Shown here piece after piece: positions 53,528 to 64,000 of a stretch of 64,000 nucleotides of DNA. Positions within the stretch are counted from its first letter, which is position 1. Every line of letters begins with the position of its first letter. The position numbers and the translations under genes are program-made. The stretch is from Ceratopteris richardii (Eukaryota; Streptophyta; Polypodiopsida; Polypodiales; Pteridaceae). The notes under the pieces were generated by a model that was given only the letters and a program-made list of their open reading frames with translations, did no database searches and was not told the origin of the DNA. The stretch is from the NCBI GenBank assembly GCA_020310875.1, contig CM035428.1, positions 109,273,245 through 109,337,244 of the forward strand. The letters are read 5' to 3'.

Positions 53528-54981
53528 CTAACATGAACTAATTGTCCTACTTTTTACAAGGTTCTTGAAAGTGCAAAAACCATGAGATACAATGAACAAG
53601 GCCCAAGAAGTGACATTATCAGGTTGCAAAAGAACTATGACAATGAAAGTTTTGTTCCATCTTTGCTCCAATATATAGGGACTTTCATTTTGTATTCCAA
53701 TCTTCTGCCCACCTATAATCAATTTGCAAGAAATTGAAGTCATTATAGTAAAATAAGAAAGAATGAAAAGATTACTTTAACAAAAGCACAAAACATTCCT
53801 CACCTTATGTCCTTGAATTTTGAATTTGGATTGAGTTAGTCCTTCATTTACCCATAATCACCAAGTGCTCTCTCATATTAGCCAAGGTCCAATGATTATT
53901 CACTAAAATACTTTTTGTTTCATTGTTGGGCAATCTAAGCTTTATTTCAAATGAATGTAAAGATCCCTCTAAACTTTGAAATGGTATCCATTTGCCAAGT
54001 TTTCACATCCAACGATCCTAGTAAAATCTGATGTATAATGAAGTACGTTGTTTCAAATATCAAAATCCTATACCTGTTCCACCTATTTTACAAAGATATT
54101 TATCACCTTTTGCAATTCCTTCTACCAAACCCCAATTTTCACCAAGAAGACTTTCGACTTCCTCATATGTGATATCTTTACACATGAACATGGTGGAAGT
54201 CTCTTGGAATGAGAATCCTTGGAATAGATATACAAAACAATGAATGGGAAAAGACCAGTGCAAACCTACAGACCTAGACACTTTTGTGAATTTCAAAGAG
54301 TTATGTATATCCATTACCATCTTGTGCTTCAAAGATGATATGGGCCATATATCATGTTTTGGCCACTCCAAGCTAAGAAGAGAATGTACTTCAATTCTTT
54401 CTAACCTTCCAAAACCATTCATTGTAGAGGGTACAACATATCTATGTCTGTAAAAGAAAACTCTATCATGGTAAAGTTGAGCAGGAGATATTTTTGGCAA
54501 GACTAGTGCACCAACATCTGCATGCAATGCCTGGAAAGTACCTATAAGACTATGAAGTGGTTGCTCTTCCACCAAAGTAGAAGGAAATATATCGGAAACA
54601 AACAAAAACATATCTAAATAGTTCAGAAATATATCCGACACAAGAAAACATAAAATATTGTAGATTAATACTTACAATTCATAGGATATCTCATTCTACT
54701 AGAGTTTTCAAGTTTCATAGTTGCCATTGTAAAAACATGTTGTCCAATAGCAACCATCCCATTGTCTTTGTGCTTCTTGAAGCCAAGTAACTTTCCCTGC
54801 CAATGAAGATCTAAGTTTCCACGATCTCTAACTCGATGAGGCCCAACTCTAGAGGGTTGCATGTACACCCATCCACCTTTGGAGTACTCATGTGATAGCC
54901 ACTGTCCATCTATGGCTTTGATATTGTGACATCTTAATGTGAGGATTTCATCTTTTCGTCACCTAGAAGCTTTAGATGTTG
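53528..54981 (-). CDS. Unrecognised three-exon gene, possible host gene
   Basis: Three minus-strand blocks join in frame at consensus splice sites. Exon 1 runs from ATG at about 54981 to 54676 (ATSKASR, then a TGA, then KDEILTLRCHNIKAIDGQWL) and ends in TTGTAAGT. Exon 2 runs about 54616-54072 (VSDIFPSTLVEEQPLHSLIG; DRVFFYRHRYVVPSTMNGFG; HWSFPIHCFVYLFQGF) and ends in ACAGGTATAG. Exon 3 runs about 53702-53528 (acceptor TTGATTATAG; GGQKIGIQNESPYILEQRWN) and stops at TAG. Total about 340 residues. No family is recognised. The early TGA (an Arg codon by one C-to-T change) suggests a pseudogene or a start further in. Confidence 0.5.
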
Positions 54982-55494
54982 CCATTGAAGCTAAAGGTCT
55001 TCAAGCTACAACAGTAATTCGAGATAGGAGATGCAGGTAGGTTGGAGTGTAGAAAGAGGAGCTTCAATGGTGTGCTACAGAGTGAAAGTAGTGGAAAACA
55101 ATGATTTTTTGGGACCTCGGTATGAAAATGTGAGGTTTAGGAGGGAAATAACTTTTTTTTTAGTATTTTTGAAAAAACCCATTTTTTTCGGCTCAAAACA
55201 TGCACAGATTTTGAATTTGGGGTCGACCATAAAAAGTAATGGGTGGTCTATTCTCAGGTGTTATGATGAGTTTTTTTAACTTTTTAGAAATTTTGAATTT
55301 TTGGGCCCAACTAAGTTACGAGATTCCTTCTCTCTCTAGAGACAGCTCATTAAATAAGGGAGAAATATGTCCCCTCTCCCCCCTTCAGCATAGTATTTTA
55401 TAGGCCATAGATTGTGACCACCACCCTCTTCTGATTGGTCCATCACTAATCACTCCTTAATCTAAAAGGCCCATTCAGGGTTCATTTTTTCCCC
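54982..55494. other. Non-coding interval upstream of the unrecognised gene
   Basis: Contains T runs (55152-55161, 55185-55190) and 'tctctctctagagaca' near 55331. It could hold the promoter and 5' UTR of the minus-strand gene. No motif is strong enough to name. Confidence 0.4.
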
Positions 55495-56750
55495 TAATGA
55501 CTCATCAGCATTGAGCTTGACTTTTAATCCTTGGTCAACCATTCATCGAATAGAAACCAGATTCTTTGTTATATTTGGAACATACAACACATCATCAAGA
55601 TGTTTTACCTTCCCATCCTCCACAGACAGTGCTATGTTTCCTGTATGCTCGATAGGGTGTGATGTGTCATCACCTATTTCAACATATCTAAGAACTGGTG
55701 ATTTCTACAAACTACTAAACAATTGTGCATGATTGGTCATGTAATTTGAAGCACCTGAATCAACATACTAGACATTACCATTTGATATTGAAACATCAGT
55801 AGACATTGTATTCGTTATGTGATGTTGGACCATGAATAACTTTTCAGAATCATCTCCACAAGTGGATGCATAGTTGTTTTGTTGCCTTCTATTATTTTTA
55901 TTCTTCAACTTATAACCATGTTCAAAGTGTCTAGGTTTACCACAATTCTAGCATCCTTTACTATTATTAACTAAATCATTTCTTTGGAAATTTATGTGGC
56001 CTCTTTGGCTTCTCCTACCTTGAAATTTTCCTTTACCTCCTACATGATTCTGTTGTTGACCTTGGTCTTGATTACTGTGTCCTCTTCCACTTCCAAAGCC
56101 TCTACCTCTTCCTCTCTCATAGTAGAATACCTGCTTAGAACTAGGTTTTCCTTGGGAGTTTGATTCCTCACCAAGATTCTTTTCTTCAATAATCAACATG
56201 GACACTAGATCAGCAAATTTTAAAATATTTTCCCTAGTTTACATAGAAGTTCTAAACTGCTTATATGTAGCTCCTAAACCCCCAAGGCACCCTTCCACCT
56301 TATCATCATCATCTAAATTCATGCCAATAGATGAAAGTGATTCACATATGCTTTTGATTTTCAGAGTGTAGTCACTTATCGACATGCCCTTTTTCTCCAG
56401 TGTATGTAGCTCGTTCTTCAGTTGCAATTTGCACGCCTTTGTATTGGTCTCATACAATATAACCAAACTATTCCAAGCCTCTTTTGGAGTCTTGGCATCT
56501 TGTATGTGCACAATCATGCTATCTTGTATGCTAAAAAATAGCCAATACATTACCTTTTGTGCTCCTTGATTCCATTCCTCATATGCTCTTAACTAGTTCA
56601 TAGTCCGATTCTCTCTGGCAACTATAGAGAATTTTTGTTCTCTCTTTCAATGTACTTCAACTAGCCTTTTCCCATCAAAAAATTTGTCATTATTAATCTC
56701 CAAGCATGGAACTTGTTTTTTTCCATCTTATTGCTCATAAGCTGACTCAT
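55495..56750 (-). pseudogene. Copia gag-protease, decayed
   Basis: Minus strand from MSQLMSNKMEKNKFHAWRL (56750) through TPKEAWNSLVILYETNTKAC, SISDYTLKIKSICESLSSIG, a Gly/Arg/Gln-rich tract, a zinc-knuckle remnant (NCGKPRHFEHG, first Cys replaced by a stop), and a protease region with VDSGASNYMTNH and NIALSVEDGKVKHLDDVLYV. Several stops and frameshifts interrupt it. It ends in the region before integrase; the rest of pol is absent. Confidence 0.85.
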
Positions 56751-57084
56751 TCCATCTCAGTCTTCCATTTCTGCAGCAATTCACAACACTGCAAAAAGGC
56801 TACAAGTAGTACTTTTTCTTGAACACTATCACACTTTGATATGATATTTGGATCTCAAAAAAACATAGTTTTTGTGTATCAATAGTACATGAAATTGCTT
56901 GAAATTCTAGATCTGTAATATTTGAGTGTCACCGAACATGATGCAAACTGACCTAGTTTTTCTATCGGCTCCACCTTGCAAGCTTGAAATGGAGGTCGAG
57001 ATGGATTTGAATCATGCTTTCTCCATGCCTTCTTGCATACTCTTCACCATCGGCCTCTTCCATGAGATCTCTACAACCACATTA

Positions 57085-57096
57085 GCTCTGATACCA
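57085..57096 (-). other. Primer binding site of the 55-57 kb copia
   Basis: TGGTATCAGAGC on the minus strand, immediately after the CATGACA end of the LTR. About 330 bases of leader separate it from the gag start. Confidence 0.85.
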
Positions 57097-57531
57097 TGTC
57101 ATGAGGAAGGATATAAGGAAGAGAGCTCACACACATAGTCTCATAATCAAAGAGGAGCACACACACAGATTGAGGCAAGGAAGAATGATCTTCTTCTTCT
57201 TCTTCTATTACATAAAATGAATGTACAAGAATAACCTAAAACAACAATACAACTAGTGCAATATATAAAGAAGAGTACATAAGGAAAATCCTAATGTCCG
57301 CGAATGAGTGAGCTAGAAAGAAACAAATGTGCCATCACTCTCGGTAGATAAATTCAGTAAAGCTCAATGAAGTATCCCTGGCATATATCGGCGTGACCAC
57401 TATACATGTCAAAGAAATCAACAAGTGTTATCTGTGATCTTGGATTTGAGCTTGATATCTCAACAAAGTATACATGTAGGTAGTCTAGTGACATAACTAG
57501 GCACAAGAATACAAATGTGCACTCCTACATC
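57097..57531 (-). repeat. 5' LTR of the 55-57 kb copia
   Basis: On the minus strand it begins TGTAGGAGTGCACATTTG and ends CATGACA at the primer site, about 435 bp. CTTTATATATTGC (plus-strand 'gcaatatataaag' near 57260) is the TATA region. The far boundary is inferred from the TG/CA rule, as no partner LTR is in view. Confidence 0.65.
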
Positions 57532-57975
57532 ACAGAAGGCTACATGGGAAGCATGTCAGTATTGAAAAGGGACAAAGGAAATCATTCAAGATGTATTTAG
57601 TAAGGTTAAAAAAGTTAGACTAGCATAATAAGTTAGGAGAAGATCTAAGGCAACAACCAGTTGCACACCTGATGTAAAGCCACACACCTAATGTAAAAGT
57701 AGTGGCATGAGCAGAAGCAAATGAAGCAACTCTAGCAGAATGAGAGAAGATAAGGAAGGAAGAAGAAGTTCATAGGCTTTAGGAAGAAATGAAAAGGAAA
57801 TAAGTTTAAGGAGCTATGCAGATTGAGGCTCAAAAAGAAAAGAAAGACCAAGGAGGAAGCTTGTAGGTGAATAGACAAGGAACATGAGCAACATCAATAA
57901 ACAATTCATATAGATTTTCCCTTGTGCAATGATTAGATTAGATATCCATGGAAAGATGTTAATGGAAAATTTCAA
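57532..57975. other. Decayed interval before the RNase H fragment
   Basis: Purine-rich sequence with stops in all frames. It may include worn-out copia pol, but no motif can be read. Confidence 0.4.
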
Positions 57976-58447
57976 TTGCCACTATTTCCTTGTACCCAAA
58001 TGATCTATCCATGGTACTTGAAGGAATTCAAGCACACATTTGTGTACTTGGCATATGCTTCCAAAATGTTGGCTCTATTTTTACTACATTTTGTCATGCT
58101 CAAACCAATAGTCAATAGAATATACAGGCTTAGCAAATGCAACACAAGAGGCTTTGAGGCTCAAACAACTCTACACAGATTTGGGGTTACATTCTTATAC
58201 TCCAATGATTTTTGGAGACAACACTAGTCTACTTCATTTGGCTCCTAATCATGTATATCATGCAAGGACTAAGCACATTGAAGTGCACTATAATTATGTA
58301 AGAGAGAAATTACGTAGCAAGGACATTCAATTGTCCTATGTATCAACTCATTTGCAATGTGTAGGTATACTCACAAAGTCTTTGGATGGAACTAAGATGA
58401 ATAGGTTCAAGATGATGATTGGTTTGCAGGATATCAAGGAGGAATGA
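57976..58447 (+). pseudogene. Copia RNase H C-terminal fragment
   Basis: Encodes TPMIFGDNTSLLHLAPNHVY and HARTKHIEVHYNYVREKL, then ILTKSLDGTKMNRFKMMIGL, the normal end of a copia polyprotein, with frame breaks upstream. A polypurine tract and an LTR follow, so it is the 3' end of a plus-strand element. Confidence 0.85.
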
Positions 58448-58466
58448 AGACCAAGTATGTTAGGCT

Positions 58467-58950
58467 TGAGGGGAAGATGTTGGTGCAAGAGAATCCAAGC
58501 CCACATACTTGGATTATTAGTGTGTGTTTCGTATAGTCACATATGATCATTCCCTTGTAACAGTCAATTACTTTTACCCATGTAAAAGTGCATAAGGAGG
58601 TGCACTAATTCCATGAGGAGTTAGATGGAATCAAATCTCGATTTACTTGATGAGAGAATAAATCCTATAGTATATGACTTACTTTTAGGTGAGAATTTGA
58701 ATTTGAATTCAAAGCTTGGCTCCAACTTCAATTATAAAAGAAGATAAAAAAATTCACTGTTTAAGAACATATTAGAAGAGCCTGATTATGAGATCATTTT
58801 GAGAGGGACTTAAGTGATTAGTGTGATCATCCCATAGCCACTTCACTACCCTCACATTGTGCAATTGAACATTGCCAATGACATTTTATTACTATGTGAC
58901 TTAATGCATATACATTGAACATATCTCTACCTCACTTCTCTGAAGATGAA
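58467..58950 (+). repeat. Polypurine tract and LTR shared between two plus-strand copia pieces
   Basis: TGAGGGGAAGA (58467-58477) precedes TGTTGGTGCAAGAG at 58478. The distal part ('acttttaggtgagaatttgaa', '...ccctcacattgtgcaattgaacattgccaatg') matches 62375-62620, supporting LTR identity. The 3' end and a primer site are not clear. Confidence 0.65.
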
Positions 58951-61900
58951 GAAATTCCAACCTTTAGAAGCAAAAACTAACCTAGAGAGGAGCAAGAGAG
59001 ACTAGTTGCATGGTGTGCAAAGGATGCTCTAGCAAGGTCTCACATACTCAATTCAAAATCTGATTTTTTGTTGCCTCATATTAGGAGGTAAGACTTCCCA
59101 AGAGACTTGGGAAGTACTATCTTTATACTTCCCATGAAATACAAGGGTCAGAAAGAACCAGCTTTGGATGGAGTTCACAATCTTGAAGAAGCAACCAAAG
59201 CAAAGTGTAGCTGACTATGTGATCAAGATGAAGGATGTAGTTGATCAACTTCGGAGTATTGGAGAAGAAATAGCAGAGGATCAAATAATAAGGGAGATCA
59301 TAAATGGCATCAAGGCTGATGACAAATGGGAGTCTTTTACCACAACAATGGACCTATATATGGGCATGCAAATACCTGACCTCAATACATTGATGGGGCA
59401 ATTCTTCACACATGAGACAAAGCTCAACAAGAATTTAGATACTTCTACAAGTAATCAATCTTCTGCCCTTTACACAAATAAAATTAAGAGTAAAGATAAA
59501 GGCAAAGGTAAGAAGAATGAAGAAGATGCAAGTACCTCTCAAGTGAATTTCACAGGTAGAGGAAGAGGTACTAGAGGAAGGGGTAGAGGAGGAAAGCAAG
59601 GCAGGGGCAGACCATACAATTCTTCACCTTGCAACATTTGTGGTTTGATCAATCATACCACATATGAATGCTTCCGGAACAAAAAGAATCAAAGAGGAAG
59701 AGGCTTCCACAGAGGAAGCTATGGACAATCAAGAGGCATGTTCAATAATGGAGGAAACAACTACCATCACAATGACAACCAAGGCTACAAAGAAAATTAT
59801 AAAGGAGGCTTTAGAGGAAGGAGATACTACAACAACTACAAAGATGATCAAGAGGATTCCCTATTACTCATGAATATGATATCCAAGCAAGGTAAAGATG
59901 ATGAGTACCTATTCTATATTGATTCTGGTTGCTCCAATCATGTAGCAAGCAATGTAGCATTATTATCTGACCTTGAAGAACCCAAAGGAAAGCATGAAGT
60001 TTAGATAGGTGATAAAACTAGGCACTCAATAAAGAAGATTGGAAATGTTAAAGCATCTGATGGTAACATGAATCTTCTAAGGAAGGTATTGTATGTGCCA
60101 ACAATAACCAAGAATCTAATCAGCGTTGGACAGATTGTTGAGAAGGGTTTACACGTTAGATTCACAAGGCATGGAGCATATGTGGAGGACCCTCAACAAG
60201 GCTTCAAGAGGACTGCAAAAGGTGAGAAATCTGGTAGAATTTTTACCTTTGAAGTTGAAGATACAAGAAGTATTGATATCTTCAATTATAAGGACCAAAC
60301 CCTATCTAAATTTGAGATATGGCATAAGAGACTAGGACATATAGGTGAAAGGTCATTGAAGCAAATATGTAGGGATCAGAGTGTGCTTGGCATCCCAAAT
60401 GTGTCCAAGCAACATATGATTTTAAACAAATGTGGAGCATGCCAATTTGACAAGTCACATAGGCAACCATTCAACAAAAGAGGATACATGTATGAAGACT
60501 ACTTGGAGCTTGTACACACAGGTGTGGGGTCCTAGAAGAGAGCTATCAATTTCAGGGTCAAGGACTATAGTAGGTGGACAATACTTTATTTTATGAAGTA
60601 TAAAGATGAATCAAGAAGTATTTGGCATTGGTTGAGAATCAAACAGGTAAAAGCTTGAAGAGGCTCATATTTGATGGAGGTGGTGAGTATTTCTCACATG
60701 AGTTTGACTCCTTCTTATAGGGCATAGGCATAAAGATAGAAATTATAGCAAGGTACACTCCTGAACAGAATAAGTGACAGAAAGAAGAATAGATTAATAG
60801 TAGAGGATGCAAGATCAATGTTGAATGAGAAAAAACTCCCTAATTATCTATGGGCAGAGGTTGTTTCGACATCCACTTACCTATTCAATAGTCTTCCATC
60901 CAAGTCTCTGGATGGGATGATACCTTATGAGGCACGGAATGGCTGGAGACCTTCTTTCGATCATTGTAAGATCTTTGGGTGCATTTCTTATGCGCACATA
61001 CTCTCAAAGATTAGAGGAAAGCTTGATCGGAAAGCTAAAAGATGAATATTCTTTGGCTATGATCAGAATTAGAAAGGATATAGGTTATATAATCTCGCAG
61101 GATTTATAGTTAGTAGGCATGTGGTATTTGATGAAAATAACTTGCTTTGAGGATGATTGTAGGAAAATAAAGCTACCTTATGATTTGGAGAATGATTTTC
61201 CAAATCTGACCAAGGAAGAACCACATAGATATGAGGATGTCAACTCAGAAGATAAAGAACAAATTGATTTTGAAGCTTGGAATTCCAAGGGCAATGTAAA
61301 GTTCAAACAATTGGAAGGCATTCCAGAGTCATCCAATCAAGCACTTAGAAGATCTCAAAGAGAAAGCAAGAAGCCTATAAGGTATGGCTATGACACATCA
61401 CTAGTCACCAAGCATTCTATATACATGGCTAAAGATTCTATATCGAAGGAACCTTATTCATTTGAAGAAGTAAAAAAGAAAGAAGAATGGACAGAAGCTA
61501 TGCAGGAAGAAATTGAAGCACTTCAAGAGAATAGCACTTGGGATTTGGTTCCCAAAAAACCATTCATGAAGGTAATAGGATCCAAGTGGATTTACAAAGT
61601 GAAAAAGAATTCAAATGGCACAATAAACAAAGGCTACTAGCAAAGGGGTTTGCTCAAACCCATGGAGTGGATTATGAAGAGACCTTCTCACCCGTAGCCA
61701 AAATGCCAACTATCAGAGTTTTAGTAAGTATTGTTGCTTCAAAGAATTGGAACTTGTACCAATTATATGTTAAAAATGCATTTCTTAATGGGTGGATCTC
61801 TTAAGAGGTCTACATGGCTCAACCACTAGGATATGAAGACAAAGATAAACCTAATTATGTATGTAAATTAAGAAAGGCATTGTATGGTTTAAAGCAAGCT

Positions 61901-62371
61901 CCTAGAGCTTAGAACCATAGGTTGGTCACATACTTGCAGGACCAAGGTTTTGTGCAAGCAAGGCAGATTCTTCCTTGCTCATTAAGAAAGACTAATTTAG
62001 AGCTTATTTATCTATGCATTTATGTGGATGACATTATCATTACAAGAAATGATGCTAATGGCATCAAGAAGATTAAAATCTAGATGAAGGAGGAGTTCAA
62101 GATCAATGATCTTGGGTTGCTTACATATTTTCTTGGTTCAGAGATTGTTTATACAGATTTTGGTGTTTACATTACTCAAAGAAAGTACATCCATGATATA
62201 CTAGTCAAGTTCAAAATGGAAAATGCAAAAATTGCAGGCACACCCATGAAATTGAATCACAAACTCAGTACTCATGAAGGAGAGCTGCTTGAAGACATCA
62301 CAAGTTATCAAAACCTTGTTGGGAGTCTCAATTATGCAACCCTAACAAGATTTATGGCAAATCAAGTCTAA
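58951..62371 (+). pseudogene. Copia gag-pol, decayed, RNase H deleted
   Basis: The gag begins in a broken frame (AWCAKDALARSHILNSKSDF). The open frame 59168-60004 carries QSVADYVIKMKDVVDQLRSI, an RG-rich region with the knuckle CNICGLINHTTYEC, and the protease motif FYIDSGCSNHVASN (DSGC in place of DSGA). Next are VLYVPTITKNLISVGQIVEK and the GAG-pre-integrase block HKRLGHIGERSLKQI. The integrase core is heavily damaged. RT is readable as [45 protein letters not shown] and CIYVDDIIIT, with stops between. It ends at GSLNYATLTRFMA, where RNase H should start. Confidence 0.85.
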
Positions 62372-62640
62372 AACTTTGGAACACTTTTAGGTAAAGATTG
62401 AAATTCAAACTCGAATCTTGGGTCCAATAAAAGAGCACTATCTAGTCGCATGAATGAGTAACATGAGAGAGCCCGATTTGGTGAGATACTCAAAGGGATT
62501 TACATGAGGATATTGAGCTCACACTATAGCTCTACCATTGCCCTCGCATTGTGCAATCATTCACTGCCAATGTCAATGTAATTTATGTGCATTAATACAT
62601 ATAGCGTTATCATAACCCATCTCTTCTACTTTGTCATGTA
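62372..62640 (+). repeat. LTR remnant at the 3' end of the plus-strand copia
   Basis: Matches the distal part of the 58478 LTR ('acttttaggtaaagattgaaattc', 'ctctaccattgccctcgcattgtgcaat'). It abuts the RT end directly, so RNase H, the polypurine tract and U3 were deleted together. Confidence 0.6.
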
Positions 62641-63223
62641 TCACTAAGAATAGTGAACTTCTTGGAGCTATTTCTCAGAGTGTACTTGATCATTTTCTAT
62701 GATTCAAGTTGTTATAGATTCATTAGACTATTTTTTTTTTGTTACAAAGTTTCATTTCAATTGGCTTAGCCATTCTCGAGATATGTTCAAAACATGGCTC
62801 TTTGGTCTGCCTACTGTAACTCCCTTAAATATCGGGATGCATCTCTGATTTGCTAAGCATCATTCTTTGAGAATAGTTTATCATTTCAAGTGAAATAACT
62901 TGAAAATGTTAGCTAGCTAAGTTAATCAGATATGCCCAAAAGGATTTTGTTCAATTGTTAGCTGAGAAAGATAAGTGTTCATTTCTCTGAGCAGGTGTAG
63001 TGACCAAAATAGCAAGTTTTTGGTTCACAATGAAACACCAATTTATCTGTTTTGATCTAATGATTTGAGGATCATTTTCCAAAGCACTTGGGTGATTATT
63101 TGTGCTTCCTCAAAAGCTCATAAGTTCAACTTTGCACTCCTCAACTATTTTTTGGTTGGTGTGAAGCAGGAATTTGCAGCACCATCTCATCTCTAGAAGG
63201 TCTTCAACATCTCCTCCAACAAT
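62641..63223. other. Non-coding interval
   Basis: AT-rich, with a T run at 62731-62740. 'tttcatttcaattggcttagccattctcgagatatg' looks like a leader of the kind seen at 3895 but has no gene. Confidence 0.4.
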
Positions 63224-64000
63224 AAATACACACATACACATAGACATGCATAATAGTGAGTCGTAACAAACGAGAACTCTATTGATAAAAGAGAAATCCC
63301 TCATCAAAAATTTAGCAAATTGCATCTTATGTTTGAAAACCCTTTACACCAATATACATATATTTCAAAAATCAATTGAAAACCCTTTATACCAGCTACC
63401 ATATTTCTTGGGTTGCACCTTGTTTAGATCTGAACAGTTTCTTTCTCATAAATACACACATACACAGACATGCATAACAGTGACTTGTAACAAACGAGAA
63501 CTATATCAATAAAAGAGAAATCACTCATCAAAAATCAAGCAAATTTCATCTTATATTTGAAAACCCTTTATATCAATATACATATATTTCTAAAATCAAT
63601 TGAAAACACTTTATATCGATATACATATATTTCAGAAATCATTTGAAAACCCTTTATACCAACTACCATATTTCTTGGGCTGCACCTTGTTTAGATCTGA
63701 AGAGTTTCTTTCTCATAAATACACACATACGCACAAACATGCATAATAGCGAGTCGTAACAAACGAGAACTATATCGATAAAAGAGAAACCCCTCATCCA
63801 AAACCAAGCAAATTGCATCTTATGTTTGAAAAACTTTTATACCAATACACATATATTTTAAAAATCAATTGAAAACCCTTTATACAAGCTACCATATTTC
63901 TTGGGCACCTTGTTTAGATCTGAATAGTTTCTTTCTCATAAATATGCACATACGCATAGACATGCATAACAGCGAGTCATAACAAAATGAGAACTATATC
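63224..64000. repeat. Tandem satellite, units of 223-267 bp, runs off the window
   Basis: Units start at 63224, 63450, 63717 and 63940 with 'aaatacacacatac...gacatgcataa'. Each contains 'gtaacaaacgagaactatat', 'tttgaaaaccctttata' and 'tttcttgggctgcaccttgtttagatctgaa'. The second unit is longer because an inner block of about 40 bp ('tatatcaatatacatatatttc') is duplicated. Confidence 0.9.

Overview
The window is a stretch of nuclear DNA from a land plant with a large, repeat-rich genome. The evidence is Tork-like and other Ty1/copia elements, a Tat/Athila-like Ty3/gypsy element primed by tRNA-Asp, a TNP2-type CACTA transposon, plant L1-type LINEs, tRNA-derived SINE heads and a captured PPR gene fragment. 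A possible P5B-type ATPase fragment would fit a seed-free lineage such as a fern or lycophyte, but that is only a weak hint. Almost nothing here looks like a conventional host gene; the best candidate is an unrecognised three-exon minus-strand gene at 53.5-55.0 kb.

Layout, left half. A Tork-like copia on the minus strand (1-3213, 7178-7408, 23959 to about 24200) has been split twice. A 4.0-kb non-autonomous copia derivative (3214-7177) sits in its gag with a perfect 5-bp target duplication. A giant gypsy element (7409-23943) sits further upstream in the same gag. The gypsy carries a TATCG-rich repeat array in its leader, a Gag with three unusual zinc knuckles, and PR-RT-RNaseH-INT with a duplicated integrase zinc module. 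Downstream of the integrase come a second retropepsin-like domain and two extra reading frames, one with a long coiled coil. Its 3' LTR and the neighbouring copia gag are cut off at a run of 15 G. Next come a LINE 3' fragment (24236-24676 and 28040-28360) interrupted by a young gag-only LTR element (24677-28036), more LINE 3' ends, a SINE, AT-rich DNA and a candidate 1.47-kb non-autonomous DNA transposon (31377-32847).

Layout, right half. A second LINE on the minus strand (33180-34891, resuming at 52793) was split by a 17.9-kb CACTA transposon (34892-52792). The CACTA element holds a decayed TNP2 transposase gene, a SET-domain-like gene on the same strand, a gene-like 240-bp-arm hairpin, and microsatellite tracts that are CA-rich at one end and TG-rich at the other. 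A non-autonomous gypsy element (43106-51481, minus strand) is nested inside it. The roughly 3-kb LTR of that gypsy element carries PPR-like and P5-ATPase-like fragments. The window ends with two further decayed copia elements (55.5-57.5 kb minus, 57.6-62.6 kb plus) and a tandem satellite of about 225 bp that runs off the right edge.

The two short-LTR non-autonomous elements have nearly identical LTRs and must be the youngest insertions. Most premature stops in the larger elements fit C-to-T (or G-to-A) change at CGA, CAG or TGG codons, as expected of methylated transposons.
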